NCBI GenBank assembly: GCA_021808365.1
Contig: JAKBBU010000023.1
Coordinates: 1-32,124 of the forward strand
DNA from: Pseudomonadota bacterium
GTDB taxonomy: Bacteria; Pseudomonadota; Gammaproteobacteria; JAKBBU01
Reading direction: 5' to 3'
DNA length: 32,124 nucleotides
Part shown: positions 18,243-26,498 of the stretch, in pieces
Layout of the letters: each line of letters begins with the position of its first letter
Position numbering within the stretch: the first letter of the stretch is position 1
Program-made: the position numbers and the translations under genes
The notes under the pieces: generated by a model
The model's database searches: none
Told to the model about the DNA's origin: nothing
Seen by the model: only the letters and a program-made list of their open reading frames with translations

Positions 18243-18307
18243 GAGTTCTGAATCTGCTGCGAAGTTCTGCGTGTTGTGAGCCGAACTTCGCAGCAGATCC
18301 AGAACTC
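18243..18307. repeat. Large two-part hairpin between sdhA and sdhB
   Basis: Outer stem GAGTTCTG (18243-18250) with CAGAACTC (18300-18307), and inner stem ATCTGCTGCGAAGTTC (18252-18267) with its exact complement (18283-18298) around a 15-nt loop. Total pairing is 24 bp with a one-nucleotide offset. It fills most of the gap between sdhA and sdhB. No T-run follows, so it is not a classic terminator; it could stabilise mRNA or be a mobile palindrome. Confidence 0.8.
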
Positions 18308-18325
18308 AGTAAGTTTGAGGAAATT

Positions 18326-19057
18326 ATGAACGAAACAACCCAAATAGAATTTTCCATCTACCGTTACCAGCCCGACGATTCACCGGCTGCAGCGCCCGCG
18401 AAACCCTATATGCAAAAATTCATCTTGGAAATCCCTAAGGGATCCGACATGATGCTGCTCGGTGCACTCATCAAATTAAAAGAGCAAGATGAAACCTTAG
18501 GCTTTCGTCGCTCTTGCGGTGAAGGCGTTTGCGGATCCGATGGCATGAATATCAATGGAAAAAATGGCTTGGCTTGCATCACGCCGCTTTCCTCGCTCAA
18601 GCAACCGATTGCCATTCGTCCCTTGCCAGGTTTTCCCGTCGTCAAAGATTTAATCGTCGACATGACGCAGTTTTACAAGCAGTACGAGCAAGTTGAACCT
18701 TACCTGCAAAACGATACACCGCCTCCCGCGAAGGAACGTTTGCAATCACCGGAAGAGCGCGCCAAACTGGATGGTCTGTATGAATGTATTCTTTGTGCCT
18801 GTTGCACGAGTTCCTGCCCGTCGTATTGGTGGAACCCTGACAAATTCGTTGGGCCAGCTGGATTACTGCAAGCCAATCGCTTTGTCCAAGATTCACGCGA
18901 TACGGCGACACAAGATCGCTTAGATAAGCTCGATGATAATTACAAAGCTGCACGCTGTCGGACGATTGCCAATTGCGTTGATGTGTGCCCCAAGGGATTA
19001 AATCCGACGCAAGCGATTCATGATCTTCGCCAAGCGATGTTAAAAGAAGAGATTTAA
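18326..19057 (+). CDS. sdhB: Succinate dehydrogenase iron-sulfur subunit
   Basis: Electron-transfer subunit of complex II. An N-terminal 2Fe-2S ferredoxin domain has cysteines in RRSCGEGVCGSDGM and GLACI; the C-terminal domain has CILCACCTSSCPSYWWNPD and CRTIANCVDVCPKGLNP for the 4Fe-4S and 3Fe-4S clusters. At 243 aa it is near the usual length, with a slightly extended N-terminus (DDSPAAAPAKPYMQ). The next gene starts at the base after its stop (TAA-ATG). Confidence 0.96.
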   Translation: MNETTQIEFSIYRYQPDDSPAAAPAKPYMQKFILEIPKGSDMMLLGALIKLKEQDETLGFRRSCGEGVCGSDGMNINGKNGLACITPLSSLKQPIAIRPLPGFPVVKDLIVDMTQFYKQYEQVEPYLQNDTPPPAKERLQSPEERAKLDGLYECILCACCTSSCPSYWWNPDKFVGPAGLLQANRFVQDSRDTATQDRLDKLDDNYKAARCRTIANCVDVCPKGLNPTQAIHDLRQAMLKEEI

Positions 19058-19483
19058 ATGACCCAACTTCATCAATTTATTTTTGCACACTGGGGATTGG
19101 TCGCAGCATTTGTACTCGTTGCAATTGCCTTGGTCGTTAATGAATATTCTGATCGGTTTTTGGGGATCCGATTTTGTTCGCCCGCCGACTTGGTTTTATT
19201 GATCAATCGAAAAAATGCGAAAGTGATCGATATCCGTGACGCCTCTCTGTTTAAAAAAGGGCATATTGCTGGCGCGATGAGTATCCCCTTCAACCATTTT
19301 CCGCAATCCGAGCACAAATTACAAAAACATACTTTGGATCTCTGTGTCCTATGTTGTGCCAATGGGCAGGAGAGCGTAAAAGCAGCCCGACTTTTACACA
19401 AGCAGGGTTTTTCTGATTTATTGTGTTTAAAGGGCGGGATTTTGGCTTGGGTTGGGGCGAGTATGCCGTTGGTGAAGAGTTGA
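19058..19483 (+). CDS. Membrane-anchored rhodanese-domain protein (YibN-like)
   Basis: One transmembrane helix (about residues 10-28, GLVAAFVLVAIALVVNEYS) is followed by a rhodanese fold: VIDIRDASLFKKGHIAGAMSIP and the active-site loop LCCANGQES with a candidate catalytic cysteine. This is the layout of YibN (141 aa, usual size). Rhodaneses transfer sulfane sulfur or bind thiols; the actual substrate is unknown. It starts immediately after sdhB and precedes a glutaredoxin. In many gammaproteobacteria yibN and grxC sit together beside secB, so this pair appears to have moved into the sdh-suc block. Confidence 0.85.
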   Translation: MTQLHQFIFAHWGLVAAFVLVAIALVVNEYSDRFLGIRFCSPADLVLLINRKNAKVIDIRDASLFKKGHIAGAMSIPFNHFPQSEHKLQKHTLDLCVLCCANGQESVKAARLLHKQGFSDLLCLKGGILAWVGASMPLVKS

Positions 19484-19504
19484 GTAAAACTAATTAAAAA
19501 TGGT

Positions 19505-19596
19505 GTAGGTTGGGTTAGCGTACTCGCGTAACCCAACAAATCCGTGTTTTGCAGATTTGATTTGTTGGGTTACGCGAGTACGCTAACCCAACCTAC
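19505..19596. repeat. 36-bp perfect inverted REP pair (BIME-like)
   Basis: Arm 19505-19540 (GTAGGTTGGGTTAGCG...AACCCAACAAA) and arm 19561-19596 are exact reverse complements over 36 bp around a 20-nt spacer. Each arm also folds on itself (GTTGGGTTA with TAACCCAAC). The left arm is identical to 122-157. It lies between the rhodanese gene and grxC. Confidence 0.9.
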
Positions 19597-19614
19597 TTTT
19601 GAGGTTAATACAAA

Positions 19615-19866
19615 ATGCCCACCATCGAAATCTACACTAAAGCCAACTGCCCCTACTGCGAATGGGCTAAAGATTTGTTGCGTAAAAAGAAAGCAGCTTA
19701 CACTGAATTTCGGATCGACCTCGACCCCAATGCTCTAGCGCAAATGCAATCACGCACCACAGGCCGCACTGTCCCCCAAATCTTTATTAACAACCAACAC
19801 ATTGGCGGATTTGATGATTTATCCGCCCTCGATCGGGCCGGGAAATTGGATGAATTACTACGGTAG
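19615..19866 (+). CDS. grxC: Glutaredoxin 3-type, dithiol
   Basis: Glutathione-dependent disulfide reductase of the cytoplasm. The active site CPYC is at residues 12-15, the cis-proline TVP loop in TGRTVPQIFINNQHIGG and the terminal GGFDDL motif bind glutathione. At 83 aa it is the standard length of GrxC. GAGGT about 10 nt upstream supports ATG 19615. The promoter proposed for sucA overlaps its stop codon. Confidence 0.95.
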   Translation: MPTIEIYTKANCPYCEWAKDLLRKKKAAYTEFRIDLDPNALAQMQSRTTGRTVPQIFINNQHIGGFDDLSALDRAGKLDELLR

Positions 19867-19867
19867 G

Positions 19868-19897
19868 TTGTCAATCACCCTCCCATAGAGCTATACT
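19868..19897 (+). promoter_or_regulatory. sucA: Candidate sigma-70 promoter of sucA
   Basis: TTGTCA (19868-19873) and TATACT (19892-19897), each 5 of 6 to consensus, are 18 nt apart and 38 nt before the sucA ATG. This is the best promoter-like pair in the TCA block and suggests that sucAB can be transcribed independently of sdh. Confidence 0.55.
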
Positions 19898-19935
19898 TAC
19901 GAAACATTTTTAATGATCAAACGTAAAGAGCTACT

Positions 19936-22740
19936 ATGAGTGACATGCAAACCCTCTGGTCCACCTCCGGCCTTTCTGGCGGGAATAGTGGCTACCTAGA
20001 TGAACTCTATGAAACTTATTTAACCAACCCCGAACAACTCGAACAACCATGGCGAGAATACTTTGCAAGCCTTCCCAAGGTGAACGGTTCTGCAGCAGCT
20101 GATGTCTCGCATTCTGCGATCCAAGCTTTTTTCAAAGACCAAGCCAAACAACCTCGCATGGCTGCAGCTACAACACCTGCTGATGCGGAACATCTGCGAA
20201 AGCAAATGCATGTCCAACAATTTACCAATGCTTATCGCAGCCATGGTCACAGACGCGCCAAACTCGATCCGCTTGCACTCAAAGAATTACCCCAAATTCC
20301 CGATCTGGAACTCAACCATCATGGTCTGAGTCCTCAAGATTTAGATTTAATTGTTGAAACCGATTTCGTAGGCGCGCCAGCGCGACTTCCACTGCGTGAA
20401 CTTCACAAACTTCTCACACAAACCTATTGTGGAACGATCGGCGTTGAATACATGCACCTCTCCGATCCTGAAGAATTAACCTGGATCCAAGAACGTTTAG
20501 AACGCTGCCAATCCCGCCCGCCTTTTTCAGCCGAACAAAAAAAAGAAATCTTTAAACATTTATTGAAAGCCGAAGGACTTGAAAAGTATTTAGGCAATCG
20601 CTTTATCGGGCAAAAACGTTTTGGTCTTGATGGTGGCGAGTCTTTCATCCCCATGATGAGCGAATCCATACAACGTGCAGGTGCTGCAGGCGTCAAAGAA
20701 ATCGTTATCGGTATGGCGCATCGTGGTCGTTTGAATGTCTTGATCAATACGCTCGGCAAGGCACCCAAGGAACTTTTCGAAGAATTTGAAGGCAAACCTG
20801 GAGAAGAGGGTTTTTCTGGTGATGTGAAATACCATAAAGGGTTTTCTTCCAATGTGCAAACACTAGGTGGCCCCATCCACTTGGCTCTCGCCTTTAACCC
20901 ATCACATCTTGAAATTGTGAATCCCGTGGTTGAAGGTTCTGTGCGTGCACGTCAAGATCGTCGAGCTGATCAACACCGCGATCAAGTTGTGCCCTTATTA
21001 GTCCATGGTGATGCAGCGCTCACAGGGCAGGGCGTGAATATGGAAATGTTTAATTTCTCGCAAGTGCGTGGATTTGCCACGGGCGGAACCATTCACATCG
21101 TCATCAATAATCAAATTGGGTTTACCACGAGTAATCCAAAAGATGCACGCTCAACTTTATATTGCACCGATGTCACAAAAATGCTGGATTTACCCGTGTT
21201 TCACGTCAATACTGATGATCCTGAAGCGGCAGTATTTGTGACGCAATTAGCGATTGATTACCGGATGCGGTTTAAAAAAGATATTGTGATTGATCTGGTT
21301 TGCTATCGTCGTTTGGGCCATAACGAATCCGATGAACCTTCGGGCACGCAACCGCTCATGTATCATAAAATTAAAAATCATCCTACCACCTTTAAATTAT
21401 ATGCCCAGAGTTTGATTGAACAAGGTTTGTATACACAGGAAGAAGTGGATGCGGCGGTTTTAGCCTATCGTGATGCGCTTGATGCTGGTCTACCTGTGGT
21501 CGATATTTTAACGGGTATTGATCAACAATATATTTCAGACTGGAAACCCTACATTAAACAACCTTGGCGACAATCCGTTAAAACAGCGGTCGCAAAAGAT
21601 AAATTAGTTAAAATTGCTAAAGCCCTATTTACACTGCCCGAAGATTTAGCCTTACAACCCCAAGTTGCAAAAGTCTATGAGCATCGCCAAAAAATGATGG
21701 CGGGTGAATTACCTCTGGATTGGGGATATGTTGAAGCGATGACCTTTGGAACTTTAGTTGAACAAGGTTATACGGTTCGGCTCAGCGGCCAAGATTCTGG
21801 TCGTGGAACGTTTTCACATCGTCATGCCGTGTTGCATGATTACAACAATGGTCAAGTTTATATTCCCCTGCAACATGTCAGCGAAGGGCAAGCGCCGTTC
21901 TTTATTTATGATTCGGTACTCTCTGAAGAAGCGGTGGTGGCGTTTGAATATGGTTATGCCAGTGCAGAACCTTTGGCACTCACGCTTTGGGAAGCGCAAT
22001 ATGGTGATTTTGCCAACGGTGCACAGGTTTTATTTGATCAATTTGTCAGTTCCTGTGAGCAAAAATGGGGTCGACTTTGTGGGTTGACCCTCTTATTGCC
22101 TCATGGCCAAGAAGGGGCAGGTCCTGAACATTCTTCTGCACGATTGGAACGTTTTCTGCAATTGTGCGCCCAAGAAAATATGCAAGTCTGTGTGCCTACA
22201 ACGCCTGCGCAGATTTTCCATTTGCTTCGCCGTCAAATGTTAAGAATGTATCGCAAGCCGCTCATTATCATGTCGCCCAAGAGTCTCTTGCGTCATAAAT
22301 TAGCAGTTTCAACAATCGATGATTTAGCGCAAGGGGAATTTCAATTAGTGATCCCTGAGATCGATCCCATTTCTGCAAAAGAAGTGAAACGTTTAATTTT
22401 ATGTTCAGGTAAAGCTTATTATGACTTACTTGAGCAACGTCGTGCGAGCGATCGTAAAGATATCGCGATTGTTCGTATTGAACAATTGTATCCTTTCCCA
22501 GAATCTGAAGTGAAGGAGGTTCTTGCGCAATATCCTAAGGCTGCACAAATTGTGTGGTGCCAAGAGGAACATGAAAATCAAGGCTCGTGGTATTTTGTAG
22601 AACGTTATTTACGTCGTTATGTCACAGCCACTCAAACGCTTTCCTATGCTGGGCGTGCAGAAGCAGCGGCTCCTGCCGTGGGTTACGCAAAATTGCACGC
22701 GAAATTGCAAAAGGAAATGGTTGAACAGGCGCTGGGGTAA
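19936..22740 (+). CDS. sucA: 2-oxoglutarate dehydrogenase E1 component
   Basis: Thiamine-diphosphate enzyme that decarboxylates 2-oxoglutarate and passes the succinyl group to the SucB lipoyl arm. Seen: the N-terminal YLDELYETYLTNPEQLEQPWREYF segment that docks to E2, GMAHRGRLNVL, HGDAALTGQG (ThDP/Mg site, about residue 356), HNESDEPSGTQPLMY, and C-terminal QEEHENQGSWYFV. At 934 aa it is full length. It follows grxC with its own candidate promoter and is separated from sucB by a repeat-filled 264-bp gap. Confidence 0.97.
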   Translation: MSDMQTLWSTSGLSGGNSGYLDELYETYLTNPEQLEQPWREYFASLPKVNGSAAADVSHSAIQAFFKDQAKQPRMAAATTPADAEHLRKQMHVQQFTNAYRSHGHRRAKLDPLALKELPQIPDLELNHHGLSPQDLDLIVETDFVGAPARLPLRELHKLLTQTYCGTIGVEYMHLSDPEELTWIQERLERCQSRPPFSAEQKKEIFKHLLKAEGLEKYLGNRFIGQKRFGLDGGESFIPMMSESIQRAGAAGVKEIVIGMAHRGRLNVLINTLGKAPKELFEEFEGKPGEEGFSGDVKYHKGFSSNVQTLGGPIHLALAFNPSHLEIVNPVVEGSVRARQDRRADQHRDQVVPLLVHGDAALTGQGVNMEMFNFSQVRGFATGGTIHIVINNQIGFTTSNPKDARSTLYCTDVTKMLDLPVFHVNTDDPEAAVFVTQLAIDYRMRFKKDIVIDLVCYRRLGHNESDEPSGTQPLMYHKIKNHPTTFKLYAQSLIEQGLYTQEEVDAAVLAYRDALDAGLPVVDILTGIDQQYISDWKPYIKQPWRQSVKTAVAKDKLVKIAKALFTLPEDLALQPQVAKVYEHRQKMMAGELPLDWGYVEAMTFGTLVEQGYTVRLSGQDSGRGTFSHRHAVLHDYNNGQVYIPLQHVSEGQAPFFIYDSVLSEEAVVAFEYGYASAEPLALTLWEAQYGDFANGAQVLFDQFVSSCEQKWGRLCGLTLLLPHGQEGAGPEHSSARLERFLQLCAQENMQVCVPTTPAQIFHLLRRQMLRMYRKPLIIMSPKSLLRHKLAVSTIDDLAQGEFQLVIPEIDPISAKEVKRLILCSGKAYYDLLEQRRASDRKDIAIVRIEQLYPFPESEVKEVLAQYPKAAQIVWCQEEHENQGSWYFVERYLRRYVTATQTLSYAGRAEAAAPAVGYAKLHAKLQKEMVEQALG

Positions 22741-22767
22741 AGAGAATTAAATGGGATTTTTTTCATT

Positions 22768-22910
22768 GTCATCCCCGCGGAGGTGGGGATCCAGTCTTTT
22801 AAAAGAGATTTCTTCTCTTAATGAAAAAATCTTTTTTATTTCCTGGATCCCGGATATTAAGTGGCTCTAAAGCGCGAGTACGCGCTAAGAGCCACTAAAT
22901 TCCGGGATGA
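22768..22910. repeat. Mosaic of repeats between sucA and sucB
   Basis: A GTCATCCCCGCGGAGG...GGATCCAGTCTTTTAAAAGAG copy (22768-22818) carries a short AAGAGA/TCTCTT hairpin. It is answered by an inverted end, CTGGATCCCGG and CCGGGATGAC (22843-22910). A separate hairpin, AGTGGCTCT/AGAGCCACT plus AGCGCG/CGCGCT (22860-22896), lies between those two inverted ends. The whole reads as one repeat inserted into another. Confidence 0.75.
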
Positions 22911-22920
22911 CGAGGTGTGT

Positions 22921-22965
22921 GTAGGTTGGGTTAGTGCAGCCGTAAGGCTGAGCGTAACCCAACAA
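22921..22965 (+). repeat. Single REP-like unit
   Basis: GTAGGTTGGGTTAGTG...GCGTAACCCAACA, with an inner hairpin GCAGCC/GGCTGAGC. It shares the head and tail with the units at 122, 183, 19505 and 19561 but has a different tip. It lies about 40 nt before the sucB start. Confidence 0.8.
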
Positions 22966-23004
22966 TGTAAAGCAAAGAAATTTTGATCAGCAAAAGGCAA
23001 AAAA

Positions 23005-24174
23005 ATGGCAATAGAAATAAAAGTCCCCGGACTTCCCGAATCGGTCGCAGACGCGCTTGTATCCACCTGGCATGCTAAAGTGGGTGATGCTGTTAAACGC
23101 GATCAACACCTTGTCGATCTGGAAACAGATAAAGTCGTGCTCGAAGTTACAGCACCGGCTGATGGTGTTTTGTCGATCGTTAAAGCAAGTGGTGAAACTG
23201 TTTTAGCCGGCGAAATTCTAGGCACCCTCGAAGCAGGTGCAGCAGCTCCAAAAGCAGAAAAGCCTGCAGCAAAAGTAGAAAAAGCTTCAGAAGCAAAACC
23301 CCAAGAAATTAAATCCCAAGAAGTAAAATCTGACCTAAGTCCCTCCGTACGTCGTTTTGTGGCTGAAAATGATCTCGATGTTAGCGGCGTGCAAGGTTCA
23401 GGCAAGGGTGGACGGATCACGAAGGATGATCTCATCAAGCCTGCGTCAGTGTCAGTTGTTTTAAGCGAAGGTGCGCGCCCTGAAAAACGCGTCGCGATGA
23501 CACGCTTACGCGCACGCATTGCCGAGCGTTTATTGCAAGCGCAACAGGGTACGGCCATGCTGACAACTTTTAATGAAGTTAATCTTAAAACCGTCATGGA
23601 ATTGCGCGATCGCTACAAAGATCGCTTTGAAAAACGCCATGGTGTGAAACTCGGATTTATGTCATTTTTCACTAAGGCTGCAGTTGAGGCTCTCAAACGT
23701 TTTCCTGCCGTCAATGCCTCGATCGATGGACAAGATGTGGTGTATCACGGTTATTATGACATCGGTATCGCTGTGTCCACTGAACGTGGTTTGGTTGTTC
23801 CCATTTTACGAGATGCGGATCAATGCAGCATGGCGCAGATTGAAAAAGATATCGGTGAGTATGCTCGCAAAGCGCGCGATGGAAAGCTGAGTATGGAAGA
23901 AATGACTGGCGGTACATTCACGATTACCAATGGTGGCGTGTTTGGATCATTATTGTCGACACCGATTTTAAATCCGCCGCAAAGTGCGATCTTAGGGATG
24001 CATAAGATCGAACAGCGCCCGATCGTTGAAGATGGTCAAATTGTGATTCGGCCGATGATGTATTTGGCGATGTCTTATGATCATCGGATCATTGATGGAA
24101 AAGAATCGGTGAGCTTCTTAGTTGCGATCAAGGAATTTTTGGAAGATCCTGCTCGCTTGTTTTTGGATCTTTAG
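23005..24174 (+). CDS. sucB: Dihydrolipoyllysine succinyltransferase (2-oxoglutarate dehydrogenase E2)
   Basis: Core of the 2-oxoglutarate dehydrogenase complex. One lipoyl domain (residues 1-75, lipoylated lysine in [11 protein letters not shown]) is followed by an Ala/Lys/Pro/Glu-rich linker, a peripheral-subunit-binding domain ([20 protein letters not shown], about 110-145) and the catalytic domain (about 165-389) with active-site histidine in [12 protein letters not shown]. The length of 389 aa is normal. Start ATG 23005 follows AAAGG. No E3 (lpd) gene follows, so lipoamide dehydrogenase must be elsewhere. Confidence 0.97.
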   Translation: MAIEIKVPGLPESVADALVSTWHAKVGDAVKRDQHLVDLETDKVVLEVTAPADGVLSIVKASGETVLAGEILGTLEAGAAAPKAEKPAAKVEKASEAKPQEIKSQEVKSDLSPSVRRFVAENDLDVSGVQGSGKGGRITKDDLIKPASVSVVLSEGARPEKRVAMTRLRARIAERLLQAQQGTAMLTTFNEVNLKTVMELRDRYKDRFEKRHGVKLGFMSFFTKAAVEALKRFPAVNASIDGQDVVYHGYYDIGIAVSTERGLVVPILRDADQCSMAQIEKDIGEYARKARDGKLSMEEMTGGTFTITNGGVFGSLLSTPILNPPQSAILGMHKIEQRPIVEDGQIVIRPMMYLAMSYDHRIIDGKESVSFLVAIKEFLEDPARLFLDL

Positions 24175-24178
24175 TGTT

Positions 24179-24260
24179 GTCATTCCCGCAGAGGCGGGAA
24201 TCCAGTACGGGTCGTCATTCCCGCGAAGGCGGGAATCCAGTCTTATTAAAAAAGATTTTT
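24179..24260. repeat. Tandem GTCATTCCCGC repeats downstream of sucB
   Basis: Two head-to-tail copies, GTCATTCCCGCAGAGGCGGG (24179 on) and GTCATTCCCGCGAAGGCGGG (24214 on), both continue AATCCAGT. The second also carries the TCTTATTAAAAAAGATT tail shared with 12881 and 22793. Each has a CCCGC/GCGGG stem. They begin 4 nt past the sucB stop and occupy most of the sucB-sucC gap. Confidence 0.85.
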
Positions 24261-24291
24261 TCATTTACCAAAATTTAATCCAGAGGAACTT

Positions 24292-25461
24292 ATGAATCTA
24301 CATGAATACCAAGGTAAAGAACTTTTAGCAAAATACGGGTTGCCCACCACGCGCGGTGAAATAGCCTCCAATGCTGAAGAAGCAAAAGACGTCGCAAATC
24401 GTCTTGGCGGAAAGAATTGGATGGTTAAAGCCCAAGTTCATGCAGGTGGTCGCGGAAAAGCAGGAGGGGTTAAATTCGTTTCCAGCATAGATGAAGTCAT
24501 GTCAGTGGCTAGAAATTTACTCGGTAAAAACTTAGTCACCTTTCAAACCGATGCACACGGCCAACCTGTCAATCAAGTGTTGATCGCAGAACCTTGTGAC
24601 ATTACACGCGAATTGTATTTAGGCGCTGTAGTTGATCGTGCTAAACGCCGTGTCGTTTTTATGGCATCCACAGAAGGTGGTGTTGAAATCGAAAAAATTG
24701 CCGAAGAACATCCGGAAAAAATCCTCAAAATTGAAGTGGATCCACTCTTGGGTGTATTGGCTTTTCAATCTTGGGAAATTGCACATCGCTTAGAACTTAC
24801 CGACAAACAAACCAAACAATTTATGGATATGTTACCTAAATTAGGCAAAATGTTTGTTGAATGTGATTTGAGCTTACTTGAAATCAATCCACTCATTGTC
24901 AATGAAAACGGTGATTTAATTTGTTTAGATGCGAAAATCACACTCGATGATAACGCCATGTACCGCCATCCCTTATTGCGTGAATGGCGTGATCCAAGCC
25001 AAGAAGATGAGCGCGTGAATCGGGCACATGATTGGGAAATTAATTACGTGCCGCTTGAAGGTGACATCGGTTGCATGGTCAATGGCGCAGGTCTTGCGAT
25101 GGCAACTATGGATATTGTTAAATTGCACGGCGGTTCACCTGCAAATTTCTTGGATGTCGGCGGCGGTGCGACCAAGGAGCGCGTGACTGAGGCGTTTAAG
25201 ATTATTTTGTCTGATCCGAATGTGAAAGGTATTTTAGTGAATATTTTTGGTGGGATCGTTCGCTGTGATTTAATTGCAGATGGGATCATCGGTGCTGTGC
25301 AAGATACGGGCATTAAAATTCCAGTGGTGGTTCGATTGGAAGGCAATAATTCCGATTTAGGTTCTGAAAAATTAAGTGCAAGTTCATTAAATATTATTGC
25401 TGCAAAAGGGTTGACCGATGCTGCGAAAAAAATTGTGGACGCAGTGGCTAAAGCGGGCTAA
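24292..25461 (+). CDS. sucC: Succinyl-CoA synthetase beta subunit (ADP-forming type)
   Basis: With SucD converts succinyl-CoA to succinate with nucleotide triphosphate synthesis. [18 protein letters not shown] opens an ATP-grasp domain; [18 protein letters not shown] binds nucleotide, and the C-terminal half has [35 protein letters not shown] and [13 protein letters not shown]. At 389 aa it is full length. AGAGGA lies before ATG 24292. A 150-bp gap with two hairpins separates it from sucD. Confidence 0.97.
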   Translation: MNLHEYQGKELLAKYGLPTTRGEIASNAEEAKDVANRLGGKNWMVKAQVHAGGRGKAGGVKFVSSIDEVMSVARNLLGKNLVTFQTDAHGQPVNQVLIAEPCDITRELYLGAVVDRAKRRVVFMASTEGGVEIEKIAEEHPEKILKIEVDPLLGVLAFQSWEIAHRLELTDKQTKQFMDMLPKLGKMFVECDLSLLEINPLIVNENGDLICLDAKITLDDNAMYRHPLLREWRDPSQEDERVNRAHDWEINYVPLEGDIGCMVNGAGLAMATMDIVKLHGGSPANFLDVGGGATKERVTEAFKIILSDPNVKGILVNIFGGIVRCDLIADGIIGAVQDTGIKIPVVVRLEGNNSDLGSEKLSASSLNIIAAKGLTDAAKKIVDAVAKAG

Positions 25462-25472
25462 TTAGATGCGGC

Positions 25473-25531
25473 GCAAAAGCAAAGCTTTTGCTTGTACTTA
25501 AGGGGGAGAACTCGCGTTTCTCCCCCTTAAG
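25473..25531. repeat. Two adjacent hairpins between sucC and sucD
   Basis: The first is GCAAAAGC-AAA-GCTTTTGC (25473-25491). The second is CTTAAGGGGGAGAA (25497-25510) with its exact complement (25518-25531) around CTCGCGT. No T-run follows either. A 14-bp GC-rich stem inside what should be a single sucCD transcript could alter the ratio of the two subunits or protect mRNA ends. Confidence 0.8.
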
Positions 25532-25611
25532 AATTCCCCATCGCGAAAGGTATTTTCGCCTGATTTTTAATAGGCTAAGTAGTAACGATTAAATTTAAAA
25601 GGGTCATCAAA

Positions 25612-26493
25612 ATGAGTATATTAATTAATAAAAGCACCAAGGTCATCTGCCAAGGGTTCACTGGAAGACAAGGAACATATCATTCGGAACAAGCCATTAA
25701 TTATGGCACAAAGATGGTTGGTGGTGTCACGCCAGGGCGTGGTGGACAAGAGCATTTGGGATTGCCCGTTTTTAATACGGTGAAAGAGGCAGTACTTAAA
25801 ACCGGTGCAACGGCGAGTATGATCTATGTTCCCGCGCCGTTTTGCCGCGATGCCATCATCGAAGCTTCTGATGCAGGTATTGAAATCATTGTCTGTATTA
25901 CAGAAGGTATTCCAACACTTGATATGCTAGCGGTCAAATATCATTTGGAACATCACAGTCGCGCACGTTTAATCGGCCCCAATTGCCCAGGATTAATTAC
26001 ACCGGGCGAATGTAAAATTGGGATCATGCCAGGCTATATTCATCAACAAGGTTGTGTGGGGATTGTGTCACGTTCAGGGACATTGACGTATGAAGCCGTT
26101 TGGCAAACAACCCAGTTGGGTCTAGGTCAATCGACCTGTGTCGGAATCGGCGGTGATCCTATTCCTGGTACCACGTTTATTGATGTTTTGCGTTTATTTC
26201 AAGCGGATCCACAAACCGAAGCGATCATCATGGTGGGTGAAATTGGCGGAACGGCTGAAGAAGAAGCGGCTGAATTTATTGCGACGCATGTCACGAAACC
26301 TGTAGTTTCCTACATTGCTGGTGTGACTGCACCTGCAGGTAAACGTATGGGGCACGCTGGTGCGATCATTGCCGGTGGTAAAGGTACGGCAGCTGATAAA
26401 TTTAAAGCACTTGAAGCAGCAGGTGTGAAGACAGTAGATTCGCCCGCTGAAATGGGTAATGCGATCGCTGAATTGTTGAAGAAAGCGCGGTAA
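25612..26493 (+). CDS. sucD: Succinyl-CoA synthetase alpha subunit
   Basis: Partner of SucC; carries the CoA site and the phosphohistidine. Seen: [69 protein letters not shown] and [18 protein letters not shown] with the phosphorylated histidine at about residue 247. At 293 aa it is normal length. gltX starts 5 nt past the stop. Confidence 0.97.
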   Translation: MSILINKSTKVICQGFTGRQGTYHSEQAINYGTKMVGGVTPGRGGQEHLGLPVFNTVKEAVLKTGATASMIYVPAPFCRDAIIEASDAGIEIIVCITEGIPTLDMLAVKYHLEHHSRARLIGPNCPGLITPGECKIGIMPGYIHQQGCVGIVSRSGTLTYEAVWQTTQLGLGQSTCVGIGGDPIPGTTFIDVLRLFQADPQTEAIIMVGEIGGTAEEEAAEFIATHVTKPVVSYIAGVTAPAGKRMGHAGAIIAGGKGTAADKFKALEAAGVKTVDSPAEMGNAIAELLKKAR

Positions 26494-26498
26494 AAAAA

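Noticed and set aside
19505-19596. CRISPR-like repeat pair
   Set aside because: Only two arms, inverted rather than direct, and no spacer series or cas genes; it fits a REP pair.
24179-24260. Tandem repeats after sucB as a Rho-independent terminator
   Set aside because: The CCCGC/GCGGG stems are short and are not followed directly by a T-run.
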